Origin: Bryobacterales bacterium
GTDB taxonomy: Bacteria; Acidobacteriota; Terriglobia; Bryobacterales; Bryobacteraceae
Direction of reading: 5' to 3'
Length of the DNA stretch: 34,157 bases
Assembly (NCBI GenBank): GCA_003135055.1
Contig: PLDF01000177.1
Location: 7,084-41,240 of the forward strand
Below, piece after piece: positions 24,760 through 32,737 of the stretch. Within the stretch, counting starts at the first letter, position 1. Every line of letters begins with the position of its first letter. The position numbers and the translations under genes are program-made. The notes under the pieces are model-generated. The model was not told the DNA's origin and did no database searches. It saw nothing but the letters and a program-made list of their open reading frames with translations.

Positions 24760-26694
24760 ATGTCCGAGCAACCTCCCGCGCCGTCATCGAAGGCGACATT
24801 TGAGACAACTCGGCAGGCGCCGAACCGCCTTCTCATACTCGGCATTAGTCTTGGGCTCTTCTTGACAACGCTACTGGTCTATGCGCCGGTTTACCGTTTC
24901 GGCTTCGTCAACTTCGACGATCCGGACTACGTCACCAACAACCCGCACGTGCGCGGCGGCCTCACCATGGACGGGGTCGTCTGGGCGGTTACCAGCTCCG
25001 AGGCCGCGAATTGGTTTCCCGCGACCCGCCTTTCGCACCTGCTCGATGTGGAGATCTTCGATCTCCGGCCAGGCGGACGCCATTTCACCAATGCCTTCCT
25101 TCACGCGTTTGCCACGGTGTTCCTCTTCGCATTCCTCCGCGCCGCCACCAGCGCGACGTGGCCCAGCGCATTCGTGGCCATGCTTTTCGCCGTGCATCCC
25201 TTACACGTGGAATCCGTCGCCTGGATCGCGGAGCGAAAAGACGTGCTCAGCGCGTTCTTTTGGTTCCTTGCGCTATGGAGCTATGTCCGCCGGCATTATT
25301 GGCTTACGCTGCTGGCCTTCTGCCTGGGACTCATGTCCAAGCCGATGGTCGTGACGCTTCCGTTTGTGCTGTTGTTACTCGATAGATGGCCGCTACGCCA
25401 GCCGCTCCGCTCCGCCCTGCGAGTTAAGATTCCGATGCTAGGGCTATCCGCCGCCGCCGCAACCGCCGCCTACCTGGTCCAAAGAAGCAGCGGCGCGGTC
25501 CGCGAAGTCGGGCAATTCCCGCTTGGGTTACGGGTGGAGAACGCCGTGGTCTCGTACGCGATCTACATCGTTAAGATGTTTTGGCCGGCGAGGCTGGCGG
25601 TGTTCTATCCCTATCCGCACGACTTGCCGGTATGGCAAATTGCGCTGTCGGCCCTGCTGCTTGCGGGCGTCTCGATGGTCGTGCTGCGGGAGCGGCGTTC
25701 GCGTCCTTACCTTGCGTTGGGATGGTTGTGGTATCTGGGAACGCTTGTGCCGGTCATTGGTCTCATCCAAGTCGGCGCGCAAGCTCGTGCGGATCGGTAC
25801 ACGTACCTCCCGATGGTGGGCTTGAGCATTATGTTGGTGTGGGGCCTGGCGGAAGTTCTTAAGAGCAAGGTCGCCATTTCCGCGGCCATTGTCGCGTGCC
25901 TGGCGTGTGCGGCGCTGTGCGAGGCGCAGATCCAATATTGGCGGAATAGCGAGACGCTCTTTCGTCACGCGCTCGATGTGACCAGCGGCAACTACCTTGC
26001 GCACCATAATCTCGGCGTAGCCTTGGCCGACGAGGGGCGCTTCCCCGAAGCGATCACGCAATATCAAGCCGCGCTCCAAATCGAACCCGATGCCGCGAAC
26101 GTGCAAACCGACTACGGAAATGCCTTGGCAAAATCCGGGCGGATCCCGGAGGCGATCGCCCATTATAAGGCGGCGCTGCGAGTCCTTCCCGATTCGCCCA
26201 TCGCGCACAACGATCTGGCCAACGCTTTAGCAGCGACTCCCGGAAGCGTGCCGGAGGCGATCGCGGAGTATCAAACCGCGCTTCGCCTCAAGCCGGATTA
26301 TGAGGAGGCGCGAAAAAACCTGGCGCAGGTCCAGTCCAATGCCGCCGAAATGCAATACAACATGGGTATCGATCTGGCCAAGAGCCGCAAGCCGGAGGCG
26401 GCGATCCCACACTTCGAGGAAGCCTTGCGGCTTAGGCCGGATTATGTGGACGCGCACAACAATCTGGGAGTGGTGCTGGCGGGCGCCGGGCGGGCGCAGG
26501 AGGCGATCTCACATTTTGAAGCCGCGTTGAGCATCGATCCCAATTCCGCCGACGCGCACGTCAATCTGGGGATTGCGTTCTCGGGAATACCCGGCCGAAT
26601 GCCGGAGGCCATCCGGCATTTCGAAGCGGCGTTGCGCATCAAGCCCGACCCGGAGATCCGGCAAATGCTGGATCGTCTCGAAAAACAGCGATAG
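24760..26694 (+). CDS. TMTC-like membrane glycosyltransferase with C-terminal TPRs
   Basis: This is a polytopic inner-membrane protein. From ATG 24760 it has 644 residues, and the frame can extend to a TTG at 24727. The first external loop carries FVNFDDPDYVTNNP with adjacent acids, the position of the catalytic acidic motif in GT-C enzymes. HPLHVESVAWIAERKDVLSAFF also matches the conserved region of the TMTC O-mannosyltransferase family. About ten hydrophobic segments precede a soluble C-terminal half with about six TPR units of 34 residues (such as YLAHHNLGVALADEGRFPEA, and YVDAHNNLGVVLAGAGRAQEA). Glycosyl transfer to exported proteins is inferred from the family, and the acceptor is unknown. 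The next gene is convergent. Confidence 0.8.
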   Translation: MSEQPPAPSSKATFETTRQAPNRLLILGISLGLFLTTLLVYAPVYRFGFVNFDDPDYVTNNPHVRGGLTMDGVVWAVTSSEAANWFPATRLSHLLDVEIFDLRPGGRHFTNAFLHAFATVFLFAFLRAATSATWPSAFVAMLFAVHPLHVESVAWIAERKDVLSAFFWFLALWSYVRRHYWLTLLAFCLGLMSKPMVVTLPFVLLLLDRWPLRQPLRSALRVKIPMLGLSAAAATAAYLVQRSSGAVREVGQFPLGLRVENAVVSYAIYIVKMFWPARLAVFYPYPHDLPVWQIALSALLLAGVSMVVLRERRSRPYLALGWLWYLGTLVPVIGLIQVGAQARADRYTYLPMVGLSIMLVWGLAEVLKSKVAISAAIVACLACAALCEAQIQYWRNSETLFRHALDVTSGNYLAHHNLGVALADEGRFPEAITQYQAALQIEPDAANVQTDYGNALAKSGRIPEAIAHYKAALRVLPDSPIAHNDLANALAATPGSVPEAIAEYQTALRLKPDYEEARKNLAQVQSNAAEMQYNMGIDLAKSRKPEAAIPHFEEALRLRPDYVDAHNNLGVVLAGAGRAQEAISHFEAALSIDPNSADAHVNLGIAFSGIPGRMPEAIRHFEAALRIKPDPEIRQMLDRLEKQR

Positions 26695-26723
26695 CCACCG
26701 GGCGGCGAGCGCCGCCCCGGTGG
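26695..26723. terminator. Bidirectional terminator-like hairpin between convergent genes
   Basis: CCACCGGGCGGC (26695-26706) pairs with GCCGCCCCGGTGG (26711-26723) with a single bulged C and a 4-nt loop. It starts directly after the stop of the TPR gene and lies about 20 bp from the stop of the second receptor. The stem is very GC-rich but has no T-tract. Confidence 0.6.
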
Positions 26724-26744
26724 CCAAAGCTGCTTCTCGAAAAG

Positions 26745-29700
26745 CTAGAACGTCAACTTCGCCGCCAATTGGAGGCTGCGAGGGCCGCCGGTGCCGGCGT
26801 TGACCGAGCCTGAGCCGCTGCCGACGGTGCCCGTCACGAATCCGAAGTTCGCGTTGTTTGCGGTACAGCAACCGCCGTTCGGATTGGCGAACTGCGGGGT
26901 GTTGGTTGTATTTATAGTTTCCAGCCGAAGCTGCAGGGCGACGCGTTCGCTGAAGTGCATGGTCTTGGCCAAGGCAGCATTCAGGTTGAAGAATCCCGGC
27001 CCGATCATGGAATTGCGTCCCACGTTGCCGACCTGCTGGGCAGCGCCGCCGACCTGATCGATGGCTCCGGTCGGGCAGGACGCGCTAGGTGTTGCCGACT
27101 GGCAGGGTGGCGCGGCAAACGCGGCTGGATTAAACCACGGGCTTCCACCGTTCGAGGTAGTGTTGATTCCGTCCAGAATGTTGGCGGGAGCCACCTGGAT
27201 AGCCGTGTTAGTGCCGCCTTGGGAGAGGTTCAAGTACGTCGAGCTGTAAGTCACCGTGAAGGGAGTTCCCGTCATGACCGTCAGGATGCCCTCGATCTGC
27301 CATCCACCCACAAACATGTCCAGCCCTCGCGAAGCGGAGGCCAGTAAGGATTTTCCCTTACCGAAGGGCAGTTGGTAGACGTAGCTCTGCACGAAGCTTA
27401 CGGTACGATTGAAATCGTTCAGCCCCCAATTACGGTGATATTGCCCGTTCAGATAGAAGCCGTAGAATCCATCGTCGTCGCCGCCGTTGTAGTAGGCCAT
27501 GCCCTTCTGATAGCTGAGCGAGGAAGTGATGCTTAACCCGGAGGCGAAGCGCCGGTCAATCTTCACTTGCAGGCCGTTGTACATTGAGGACACCGGCACG
27601 AAATACTGCGATACGGTGCCCGTGTGCGGGAAGTACGGCAGGTAGGCGGTGTCGCCGGCGGAGGCAGGTGCGATCACCGGACTTGCATTGATGTTTTGCG
27701 ACGAGCCCATGTCCACGCCGTGATTGCCCACATACGCAACGTCCATCGTGAAATGAGCCGGCAACGTCTGCTGGAGCGAGAAGTTCCAGGCGATTATATG
27801 AGGGTTTTTGAAGTTTGTCGGGAAAAAGCCTTCCGTAGAACCATTGAAGCCCAAGGCCGCGACGCTGTAAATCCCGTTGGACGGGATGGGCTGCGGCGCG
27901 GGCACTGGGAGACCGCTCTCGAAGTTCAGAACGGACCCGTTGTAGAACGCGGAGGTGTAGGCGCTGGCGCCTTGTACCGCTCCGATGTTGCCTTTTGTCG
28001 GATAGTTGTTGTTAATGTAGGTATTGTCCTCAAACGGCGTATAACTGACGCCGACCCCCGTCCGGAGAACCGTCTTCTCCGCCAAGCGGTACGCCACGCC
28101 CAAACGCGGCGCAAGGTAGTTCAGGTGGTCGGCCAAGCCCCCATTGTTTGGGTTGCCGCCCACGCCGCCGACCACCAGCGTGTTGTTCGACGGAATGTAG
28201 TTGGAAAACTGGCCGGGAAAGGCGGGCAGGCCCGGCGGATAGAATTCCCAGCGCAGTCCAAGATCCACAGTCAGCTTGTGGTTGACTTGCCACCTATCGG
28301 CGGCGTAGGGGAAGAAGTACCAGGCCCGGTACGTCGGGAACGTGCCACTGAAGTCGCGGCCGGTGCCGGACGCCCCGGGGCTGTCCAGCAGGAAGCTCGC
28401 CAGGTCGTTGGCCCACGAGGTGGTGCTGTTCGGGGTCGTCGCCGAGCTTGTAGTGCCGTTGGCGAGCGAGCAGCTACCCGCGCAGTTCGTTTGGGAAGCG
28501 CCGAATGTGTAGACGCCGCGCGGGCTATAGGTCTGCGTTTGCAGCAGGTCGTCACGGATGCGGCGCATATCGAACCCGAGCGTAAAGGTGTGGTTGCCGT
28601 GCGTCTTGGTCACGTTGTCAACCAAATCGATGTTGGCCTCCGCACGGACCCAGGGCAAACTGGCGGAATATCCCACCAGCGGGCTGGTAAATGCGCCAAT
28701 ACTGATACCCACCAAGCCGCTGTCGAACTGGCTGATATTGATGCCAGGGATTCCCAGGTTCGTGGAATCGCTCGATCCATAGTCGCTAGCCTGCGCAACG
28801 TTGTTGTAGTGCGCCACGCCAAAGCGGAATTCGTTCAGCAGGGTAGGCGAGAAAACGTGGTCCCAGTTCATGCCGCTACTGTAGGTCTTCTGAGATCCCG
28901 TACCCTCGAAAGCGCCGTTGGCATCGCCACCGGCCATACCAAATATGGGCGCCTGGTAAACCACCGGACGCTGGAAGCTGAAGCGGCCGCTGAGGCGGTC
29001 CTTCTCACTGATGGTGTAGTCCACCTTCCCGTCGGTGAAGTCGTTGTCCTTGGTGAAGGGCAGCAGGGCGAAGTAGTTGTTGTTCGGCGCCAGGGTGCTG
29101 TACGGTTCGTTGGGGTTGGGCACCAGGGCCAGAATCTTGAGCGCGATCGGGTTCAGGCGCGATGTGGGAATAACGTTGTTGGGGAATGGAGTCCTTCCTA
29201 CACCGGTGGTCGCATTCCCGGTTAGCGGATCGTAAACCAGAGCCGGGCTGGAGCCCGCCAAGGCCTCGCTCAGGTTACCGGTGCGCGACAGCTGCGACGG
29301 TATCGTCTCGGTGTTGGCGTTGGCTTCGTGATCGCTGGTACGCAAGAAGTCGGCGAAGAAGAACAACTTGTTCTTCTTGATCGGTCCGCCGATGGTGCCG
29401 CCGAAATAGTTGTAGTGGACGGCGGCCACCGAGGGCTGGAAGAAGTTGCGGGCGTCGAAATCGCCGTTCTGAACGAACTCGTAGAGGGAGCCGTGGAACC
29501 CGTTGGTCCCCGACTTCAGGATCACGTTAGTGACCGCGCCGGCGCCGCGTCCCAAATCAACGGAGTGGTTGCTGGTGGAGACGTCCACCGTTTGAATCGC
29601 TTCTAGCGGCGGGATCAGGACCTGCAACAAGCCGGTGCGCTCGTTGTCGTCGATGCCCTCGATCTGGTAATTATTCGCCACGCGCGGGGCGCCGTTGACT

Positions 29701-30272
29701 TCGGTCTGCAGCGAGTCCGAGGCGTTAAAGAACTGGGAGTGCTCCTCCGTCGGCGGCGACGTGCCGGGCACCAAGGCCAGCAGGGCTTGATAATTGCGGT
29801 TGCTGACCAGAACCGGCAGTTCCGACACCACCATCGTATCGATGTTGCGGCCAGTGTCGGCGCGGTCCGTCTGCAACGCCGGCGGAGCGCCGGTGACCTC
29901 GACGGTTTCGGTGATGTTGCCGGGCTGAATCTTGATGTCCACACGCTGGATGGTGTTCACCAGCAGCGCAACATCCCTGCGCTCCTCCTTCTTAAATCCG
30001 GTCATCTCCACCGCGACAGTGTAATTGCCCGGGGGCAGATCGGAAAAAACAAAATTGCCGCTCTCGTTGGTTTGAGCTGTGCGGCTGACGTTGGTATTGG
30101 ACTCAGTAAGCGTCACCTTGGCGTTGGCCACCGACGCCCCGGATACATCCGATACCGATCCTAGAAGCGTGGCGTTCACCGCTTGGCCAAACAGAGAAAC
30201 GGAAAAAAGAGAAAGTAGCACTACTGCTACCACGCACAATCCGAGGGCGCTTGACCGTATGCAGGTATTCAT
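26745..30272 (-). CDS. TonB-dependent receptor, Oar-like, second copy
   Basis: This is a 1175-aa outer-membrane receptor. Its signal peptide has a long hydrophobic core (LGLCVVAVVLLSLFSVSLFGQA). Next is a carboxypeptidase-regulatory domain (about 29-112, NATLLGSVSDVSGASVANAKVTLTES and GNFVFSDLPPGNYTVAVEM), a plug (about 135-270, including NNYQIEGIDDNERTGLLQV and NVILKSGTNGFHGSLYEFVQNG) and a barrel ending in Phe (KLTF). Cysteine clusters occur in loops (NCAGSCS, PPCQSATPSASCPTG, NGGCC), suggesting disulfides. ATG 30272 has GAGG and AGGA upstream. It overlaps the stop of a 40-codon leader ORF as ATGA, and the promoter lies before that leader. It has only family-level likeness to the receptor at 16047. 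Confidence 0.93.
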   Translation of the reverse strand: MNTCIRSSALGLCVVAVVLLSLFSVSLFGQAVNATLLGSVSDVSGASVANAKVTLTESNTNVSRTAQTNESGNFVFSDLPPGNYTVAVEMTGFKKEERRDVALLVNTIQRVDIKIQPGNITETVEVTGAPPALQTDRADTGRNIDTMVVSELPVLVSNRNYQALLALVPGTSPPTEEHSQFFNASDSLQTEVNGAPRVANNYQIEGIDDNERTGLLQVLIPPLEAIQTVDVSTSNHSVDLGRGAGAVTNVILKSGTNGFHGSLYEFVQNGDFDARNFFQPSVAAVHYNYFGGTIGGPIKKNKLFFFADFLRTSDHEANANTETIPSQLSRTGNLSEALAGSSPALVYDPLTGNATTGVGRTPFPNNVIPTSRLNPIALKILALVPNPNEPYSTLAPNNNYFALLPFTKDNDFTDGKVDYTISEKDRLSGRFSFQRPVVYQAPIFGMAGGDANGAFEGTGSQKTYSSGMNWDHVFSPTLLNEFRFGVAHYNNVAQASDYGSSDSTNLGIPGINISQFDSGLVGISIGAFTSPLVGYSASLPWVRAEANIDLVDNVTKTHGNHTFTLGFDMRRIRDDLLQTQTYSPRGVYTFGASQTNCAGSCSLANGTTSSATTPNSTTSWANDLASFLLDSPGASGTGRDFSGTFPTYRAWYFFPYAADRWQVNHKLTVDLGLRWEFYPPGLPAFPGQFSNYIPSNNTLVVGGVGGNPNNGGLADHLNYLAPRLGVAYRLAEKTVLRTGVGVSYTPFEDNTYINNNYPTKGNIGAVQGASAYTSAFYNGSVLNFESGLPVPAPQPIPSNGIYSVAALGFNGSTEGFFPTNFKNPHIIAWNFSLQQTLPAHFTMDVAYVGNHGVDMGSSQNINASPVIAPASAGDTAYLPYFPHTGTVSQYFVPVSSMYNGLQVKIDRRFASGLSITSSLSYQKGMAYYNGGDDDGFYGFYLNGQYHRNWGLNDFNRTVSFVQSYVYQLPFGKGKSLLASASRGLDMFVGGWQIEGILTVMTGTPFTVTYSSTYLNLSQGGTNTAIQVAPANILDGINTTSNGGSPWFNPAAFAAPPCQSATPSASCPTGAIDQVGGAAQQVGNVGRNSMIGPGFFNLNAALAKTMHFSERVALQLRLETINTTNTPQFANPNGGCCTANNANFGFVTGTVGSGSGSVNAGTGGPRSLQLAAKLTF

Positions 30273-30391
30273 ATCCTAACCTCTGACAGGACGGCGCCAA
30301 TGATGGTGGAGCTTACTGCTTGTGAAAAAGCTAAGCTGGCGCTAAAAACAGCCAGCAGTAATAAGCAAAAGATCGAACGTAGACCCTGCAT
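30269..30391 (-). CDS. 40-aa leader ORF resembling a truncated TonB-receptor 5' end
   Basis: It starts at an ATG at 30391 preceded by AGAGGTTAG, the same ribosome-site motif found before both receptors in this window. The product has a signal-peptide core (residues 7-22, LLLLAVFSASLAF), then SQAVSSTIIGAV, which lines up with GQAVNATLLGSV after the signal peptide of the next gene. It stops at TGA 30271-30269, overlapping the ATG of the receptor in ATGA. It is therefore either a degenerate 5' remnant of another receptor gene or a coupled leader peptide. It was short enough to be missed by simple ORF calling. Confidence 0.7.
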   Translation of the reverse strand: MQGLRSIFCLLLLAVFSASLAFSQAVSSTIIGAVLSEVRI

Positions 30392-30478
30392 AGCTAACCT
30401 CTTTCCTTAAGCCCTGATATCGTTACCTTACGCTCGCAGCCGCTTGTTCAAGCCGCAACCGTGGGAACCTTTTCCGCA

Positions 30479-30508
30479 ATTATAAGCGCAAATGGAGCGG
30501 CTGTACAA
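30479..30508 (-). promoter_or_regulatory. Sigma-70 promoter for the leader ORF and second TonB-dependent receptor
   Basis: On the minus strand TTGTAC (30503-30508) and a perfect TATAAT (30479-30484) are 18 bp apart. Transcription from about 30472 gives a leader of about 80 nt before the ATG of the 40-codon ORF, so that ORF would be the first frame translated from the message. Confidence 0.65.
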
Positions 30509-30530
30509 GCCTAAAGTTTGCGTAAAAGCT

Positions 30531-30626
30531 TCAGAACGGCTCCGATTCCAAGATCTTCGAAGCGGTCTCGGTACGGCTACGTACGCAGTTGGGAATGCCG
30601 ATGCCGCTGTAAGCGTTTTCAGCCAG
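30531..30626 (-). pseudogene. Remnant of protoporphyrinogen oxidase C-terminus
   Basis: The minus strand reads 31 codons and a TGA: LAENAYSGIGIPNCVRSRTETASKIL, then ESEPF. The intact gene at 32738 ends LAGNAYSGIGIPDCVRTGKQAAEKILGP. Most of the residues match, and at the DNA level the block gatgccgatgccgctgta is shared, while sequence on both sides diverges. There is no start codon with a ribosome site and no FAD domain, so it is a broken fragment, 2.1 kb from the intact gene and in the same orientation. Confidence 0.85.
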
Positions 30627-30897
30627 GCCGGACGCGCGACTGCACTTCGGAGACAATGTATTAAGCAAGACGGACCGCCGCATCGCGCTAGCGTTCTCAT
30701 TGAAGATTACGGACAGTTTATGCGGGTTGGCCGGGGGAGATCAAGTTTAGTAGGTTAATTTAACGGAAGGCGGGCTGTGGGTGACTTGACCGCTTGCGAT
30801 TGCGGCTCTGTGACCAATGCTTTGGATTATTTGGGTTTCGCCGAATCAGTGACGGCGGCAACCGCCGGGCTGGATGGCGTCCAGTCACGGGTCCTCG

Positions 30898-30919
30898 CAG
30901 GCCACGGGCCCGCGCCACT
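30898..30919. repeat. CAGGCCACGGGCCCGCGCCACT repeat abutting a stop codon
   Basis: It differs from the copy at 19474-19495 by one base and ends at the base before the stop codon (TAA at 30920-30922) of the malectin gene. Like the other copy, it sits immediately after the end of a minus-strand gene. Confidence 0.65.
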
Positions 30920-32482
30920 TTATTCTTCGACGACTTCGATCGCGTTCACCAGGGCGTAGTTGACTACGGGAACGAACGTGAGATCGAGTTTGCCCTGCGG
31001 CGAGGCGGCGACTCCGTGAAATACGCGGACGATCGCGCGCTTCCCGCCGCCGGCTTCCTTCAGAATGTCGAAATCCTTTAACAGGGTCGTGCCGTTGCAG
31101 TAGACATCGAAGACACGGCTGCCGATGCCGCGGTCCGATTGGGTAAACCACGGCTCCGCAAAATGCAAACGGAGCGTGTATCGGCCGCCTTCGACGACGG
31201 GGATGGAGTAGCTGAAATGACCGACGCGGTCGGTTTGATAAAGACCCGGATCGGCCGTTCCCTCGATTTGCGCCGTGGTGGTGGAGCGGCGGCCGCCGGC
31301 GCTCGATTCGTCCGGCATCCAGATCTGCCCCTGGTGGTCGCGGTATATGCTGTCCCGCGCGGTCAGCCGAATGGGCCGCATCTTTCCGGGAATGCCGGGC
31401 ACGATCTCGAGCGCATTCAGAAAACTGGGCCCGGTTCCGAGGAACGTCAGATGGAGCAGGCCGTCCTGGGCGGGCGAGATGTTCTTAAAGATCTTGACGG
31501 TAGCGGTGGCGACGCCGCCGGCATCGGACGCTATGTCCACAGTGGAAAACGGAACGCTGTTGATCGCCATGCTCACGCTGCGCAGCGACTCCGTGGCCAC
31601 GCCCGTCTCGGCGAAATAGAGGTGGAGCTCATAGGTTCCGGGACTGAGCGGGATCTCGTAGACGAACTGACCTTCACGGCCGCCGCGGAATAACTCGCCG
31701 TCGAGCGTACGCTGGATTTGCAACGGCCCGCGGCGAAAAGCGACGCCGCCCTGGAAGAAGCGATCGGACATCCAGACGCGGCCGATATGGTCGGTGTAAT
31801 CGCCATGCCGGTCACCGGCGGCGATGCGGATTGGCGCGGCTTGTGCGGTGGTAAGGGCTGCCGCAGGCGCTGCAGGCCTCGGCGCCGTCCTCTCCCGGCC
31901 GGCTGCCAGCAACCACCAACCTGCCAAAACCAGCAGGGCTGCCATCGCGCCGAGCCATACCGGTTTGACCCTGGCGCCGGAGCTCTGGGGACCTGGCGTC
32001 TCCGGCTGCTCGATTCCGGGCGCTTCCTGCTCTGCGTACAGGTTGCCGGAGACAGGCCGGGAGGCCTGTCTTACGTCCTGCGCTTCGGATGGGTCGCCGG
32101 AGACAAGCCGGGAGGCCTGTCTTACCACGAATTGCGGTGCGTATTTCCCGTTGGGGAGGATGATGTGGATCTGGTGTTCACTCCCCTCGGTCGCGTAGTA
32201 TTCTTTGAGGCGTTTCCGGAGGTGGTGCGTGTCCACGCGCACCAGTGCGTCCTGTTGCGGGTCGAAGCCGGGGTCGCGGCCGAGCACATCGAGGCCGATG
32301 CCATACTCCGTGATGTCGCCCGCCAAACCCTGAAAACATTTCTCGCAGAGGTAGACCAGAAGGCGGGAGAGTTTCGGGGACCGCTTGAAAACGTCCGACG
32401 CCAGCACCGCGGCAAGCTCGGCTCTGTTCGGGTCGTTTGGCGGCGCCCCGTTATCCCGCCCCGAAGCAAGAGATGTCGCCAT
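30920..32482 (-). CDS. Membrane protein with DNA-binding-like N-terminus and two malectin domains
   Basis: This 520-aa protein has three parts. Residues 20-118 (SPKLSRLLVYLCEK, then DALVRVDTHHLRKRLKEYY and IILPNGKYAPQF) look like the winged-helix-like domain found at the N-terminus of many acidobacterial and rhizobial signalling proteins; this is by eye. A membrane helix lies at about 174-194 (WLGAMAALLVLAGWWLLAA). Outside are two malectin-like domains (about 215-360 and 368-518), each with a GQFVYEIPLSPGTYELHLYFAE-type strand set, that should bind carbohydrate. The linker 119-151 contains a repeat-derived VRQASRLVSG / VRQASRPVSG duplication. Together this suggests a one-component membrane sensor that couples glycan binding to DNA, similar in layout to ToxR-type regulators. 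Inference only. Confidence 0.75.
   Translation of the reverse strand: MATSLASGRDNGAPPNDPNRAELAAVLASDVFKRSPKLSRLLVYLCEKCFQGLAGDITEYGIGLDVLGRDPGFDPQQDALVRVDTHHLRKRLKEYYATEGSEHQIHIILPNGKYAPQFVVRQASRLVSGDPSEAQDVRQASRPVSGNLYAEQEAPGIEQPETPGPQSSGARVKPVWLGAMAALLVLAGWWLLAAGRERTAPRPAAPAAALTTAQAAPIRIAAGDRHGDYTDHIGRVWMSDRFFQGGVAFRRGPLQIQRTLDGELFRGGREGQFVYEIPLSPGTYELHLYFAETGVATESLRSVSMAINSVPFSTVDIASDAGGVATATVKIFKNISPAQDGLLHLTFLGTGPSFLNALEIVPGIPGKMRPIRLTARDSIYRDHQGQIWMPDESSAGGRRSTTTAQIEGTADPGLYQTDRVGHFSYSIPVVEGGRYTLRLHFAEPWFTQSDRGIGSRVFDVYCNGTTLLKDFDILKEAGGGKRAIVRVFHGVAASPQGKLDLTFVPVVNYALVNAIEVVEE
32048..32125. repeat. Palindromic repeat embedded twice, in frame, in a coding sequence
   Basis: Two 27-bp-plus copies start at 32048 and 32099, 51 bp apart. 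Each has an inverted core: GACAGGCC-ggga-GGCCTGTC (32051-32070) and GACAAGCC-ggga-GGCCTGTC (32102-32121), followed by ttac. The 51-bp unit equals 17 codons and encodes the duplicated VRQASRxVSG segment. Both copies are in the linker between the N-terminal domain and the membrane helix. Confidence 0.85.
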
Positions 32483-32619
32483 GGTGTTAGAGGAATTGTA
32501 TCACTCGGGGAGAAGAGTGCTTCCAAGCGTGATGAGCCCCAATAGGAATTTAACGTTTTAACATGAAGTAGGGCCGGTTAAATTTGGTTTGAGGGGCCTT
32601 GGCAATGTTTTTTGGTGTT

Positions 32620-32666
32620 CGTGGCGCACGCACTCTTGCTTGCAGCGGTCACAATCGTGTGAACGC
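32620..32666 (+). repeat. Tandem-hairpin repeat with one arm mismatch
   Basis: It begins gtggcgcacgcactcttgc and carries hairpin B with arms GCGGTCACA (32645-32653) and TGTGAACGC (32658-32666), which mispair at one position. It lies in the 255-bp gap between the malectin gene start and the protoporphyrinogen oxidase stop. Confidence 0.7.
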
Positions 32667-32737
32667 GTCCGGCCGGATCGAGCCGGATTGCGCCGGATTG
32701 AGCCACGAATGCTTCGATGACAGGCCCTAAGCCACGC

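Larger units (their letters stand above)
30392..30919. other. Intergenic region holding a promoter, a gene remnant and repeats
   Basis: Between the leader ORF and the stop of the malectin gene there are 528 bp. It holds a sigma-70 promoter (30479-30508), a CCGCAACCGT-type repeat (30451-30469), the protoporphyrinogen oxidase remnant (30531-30626) and a CAGGCCACGGGCCCGCGCCACT repeat (30898-30919). The rest (30627-30897) shows nothing I recognise. Confidence 0.7.

Noticed and set aside
27624..29225. A 533-codon plus-strand frame antisense to the second TonB-dependent receptor
   Set aside because: The receptor on the other strand has clear domain structure and start signals. The plus frame has no signal, no motif and composition typical of an antisense shadow.
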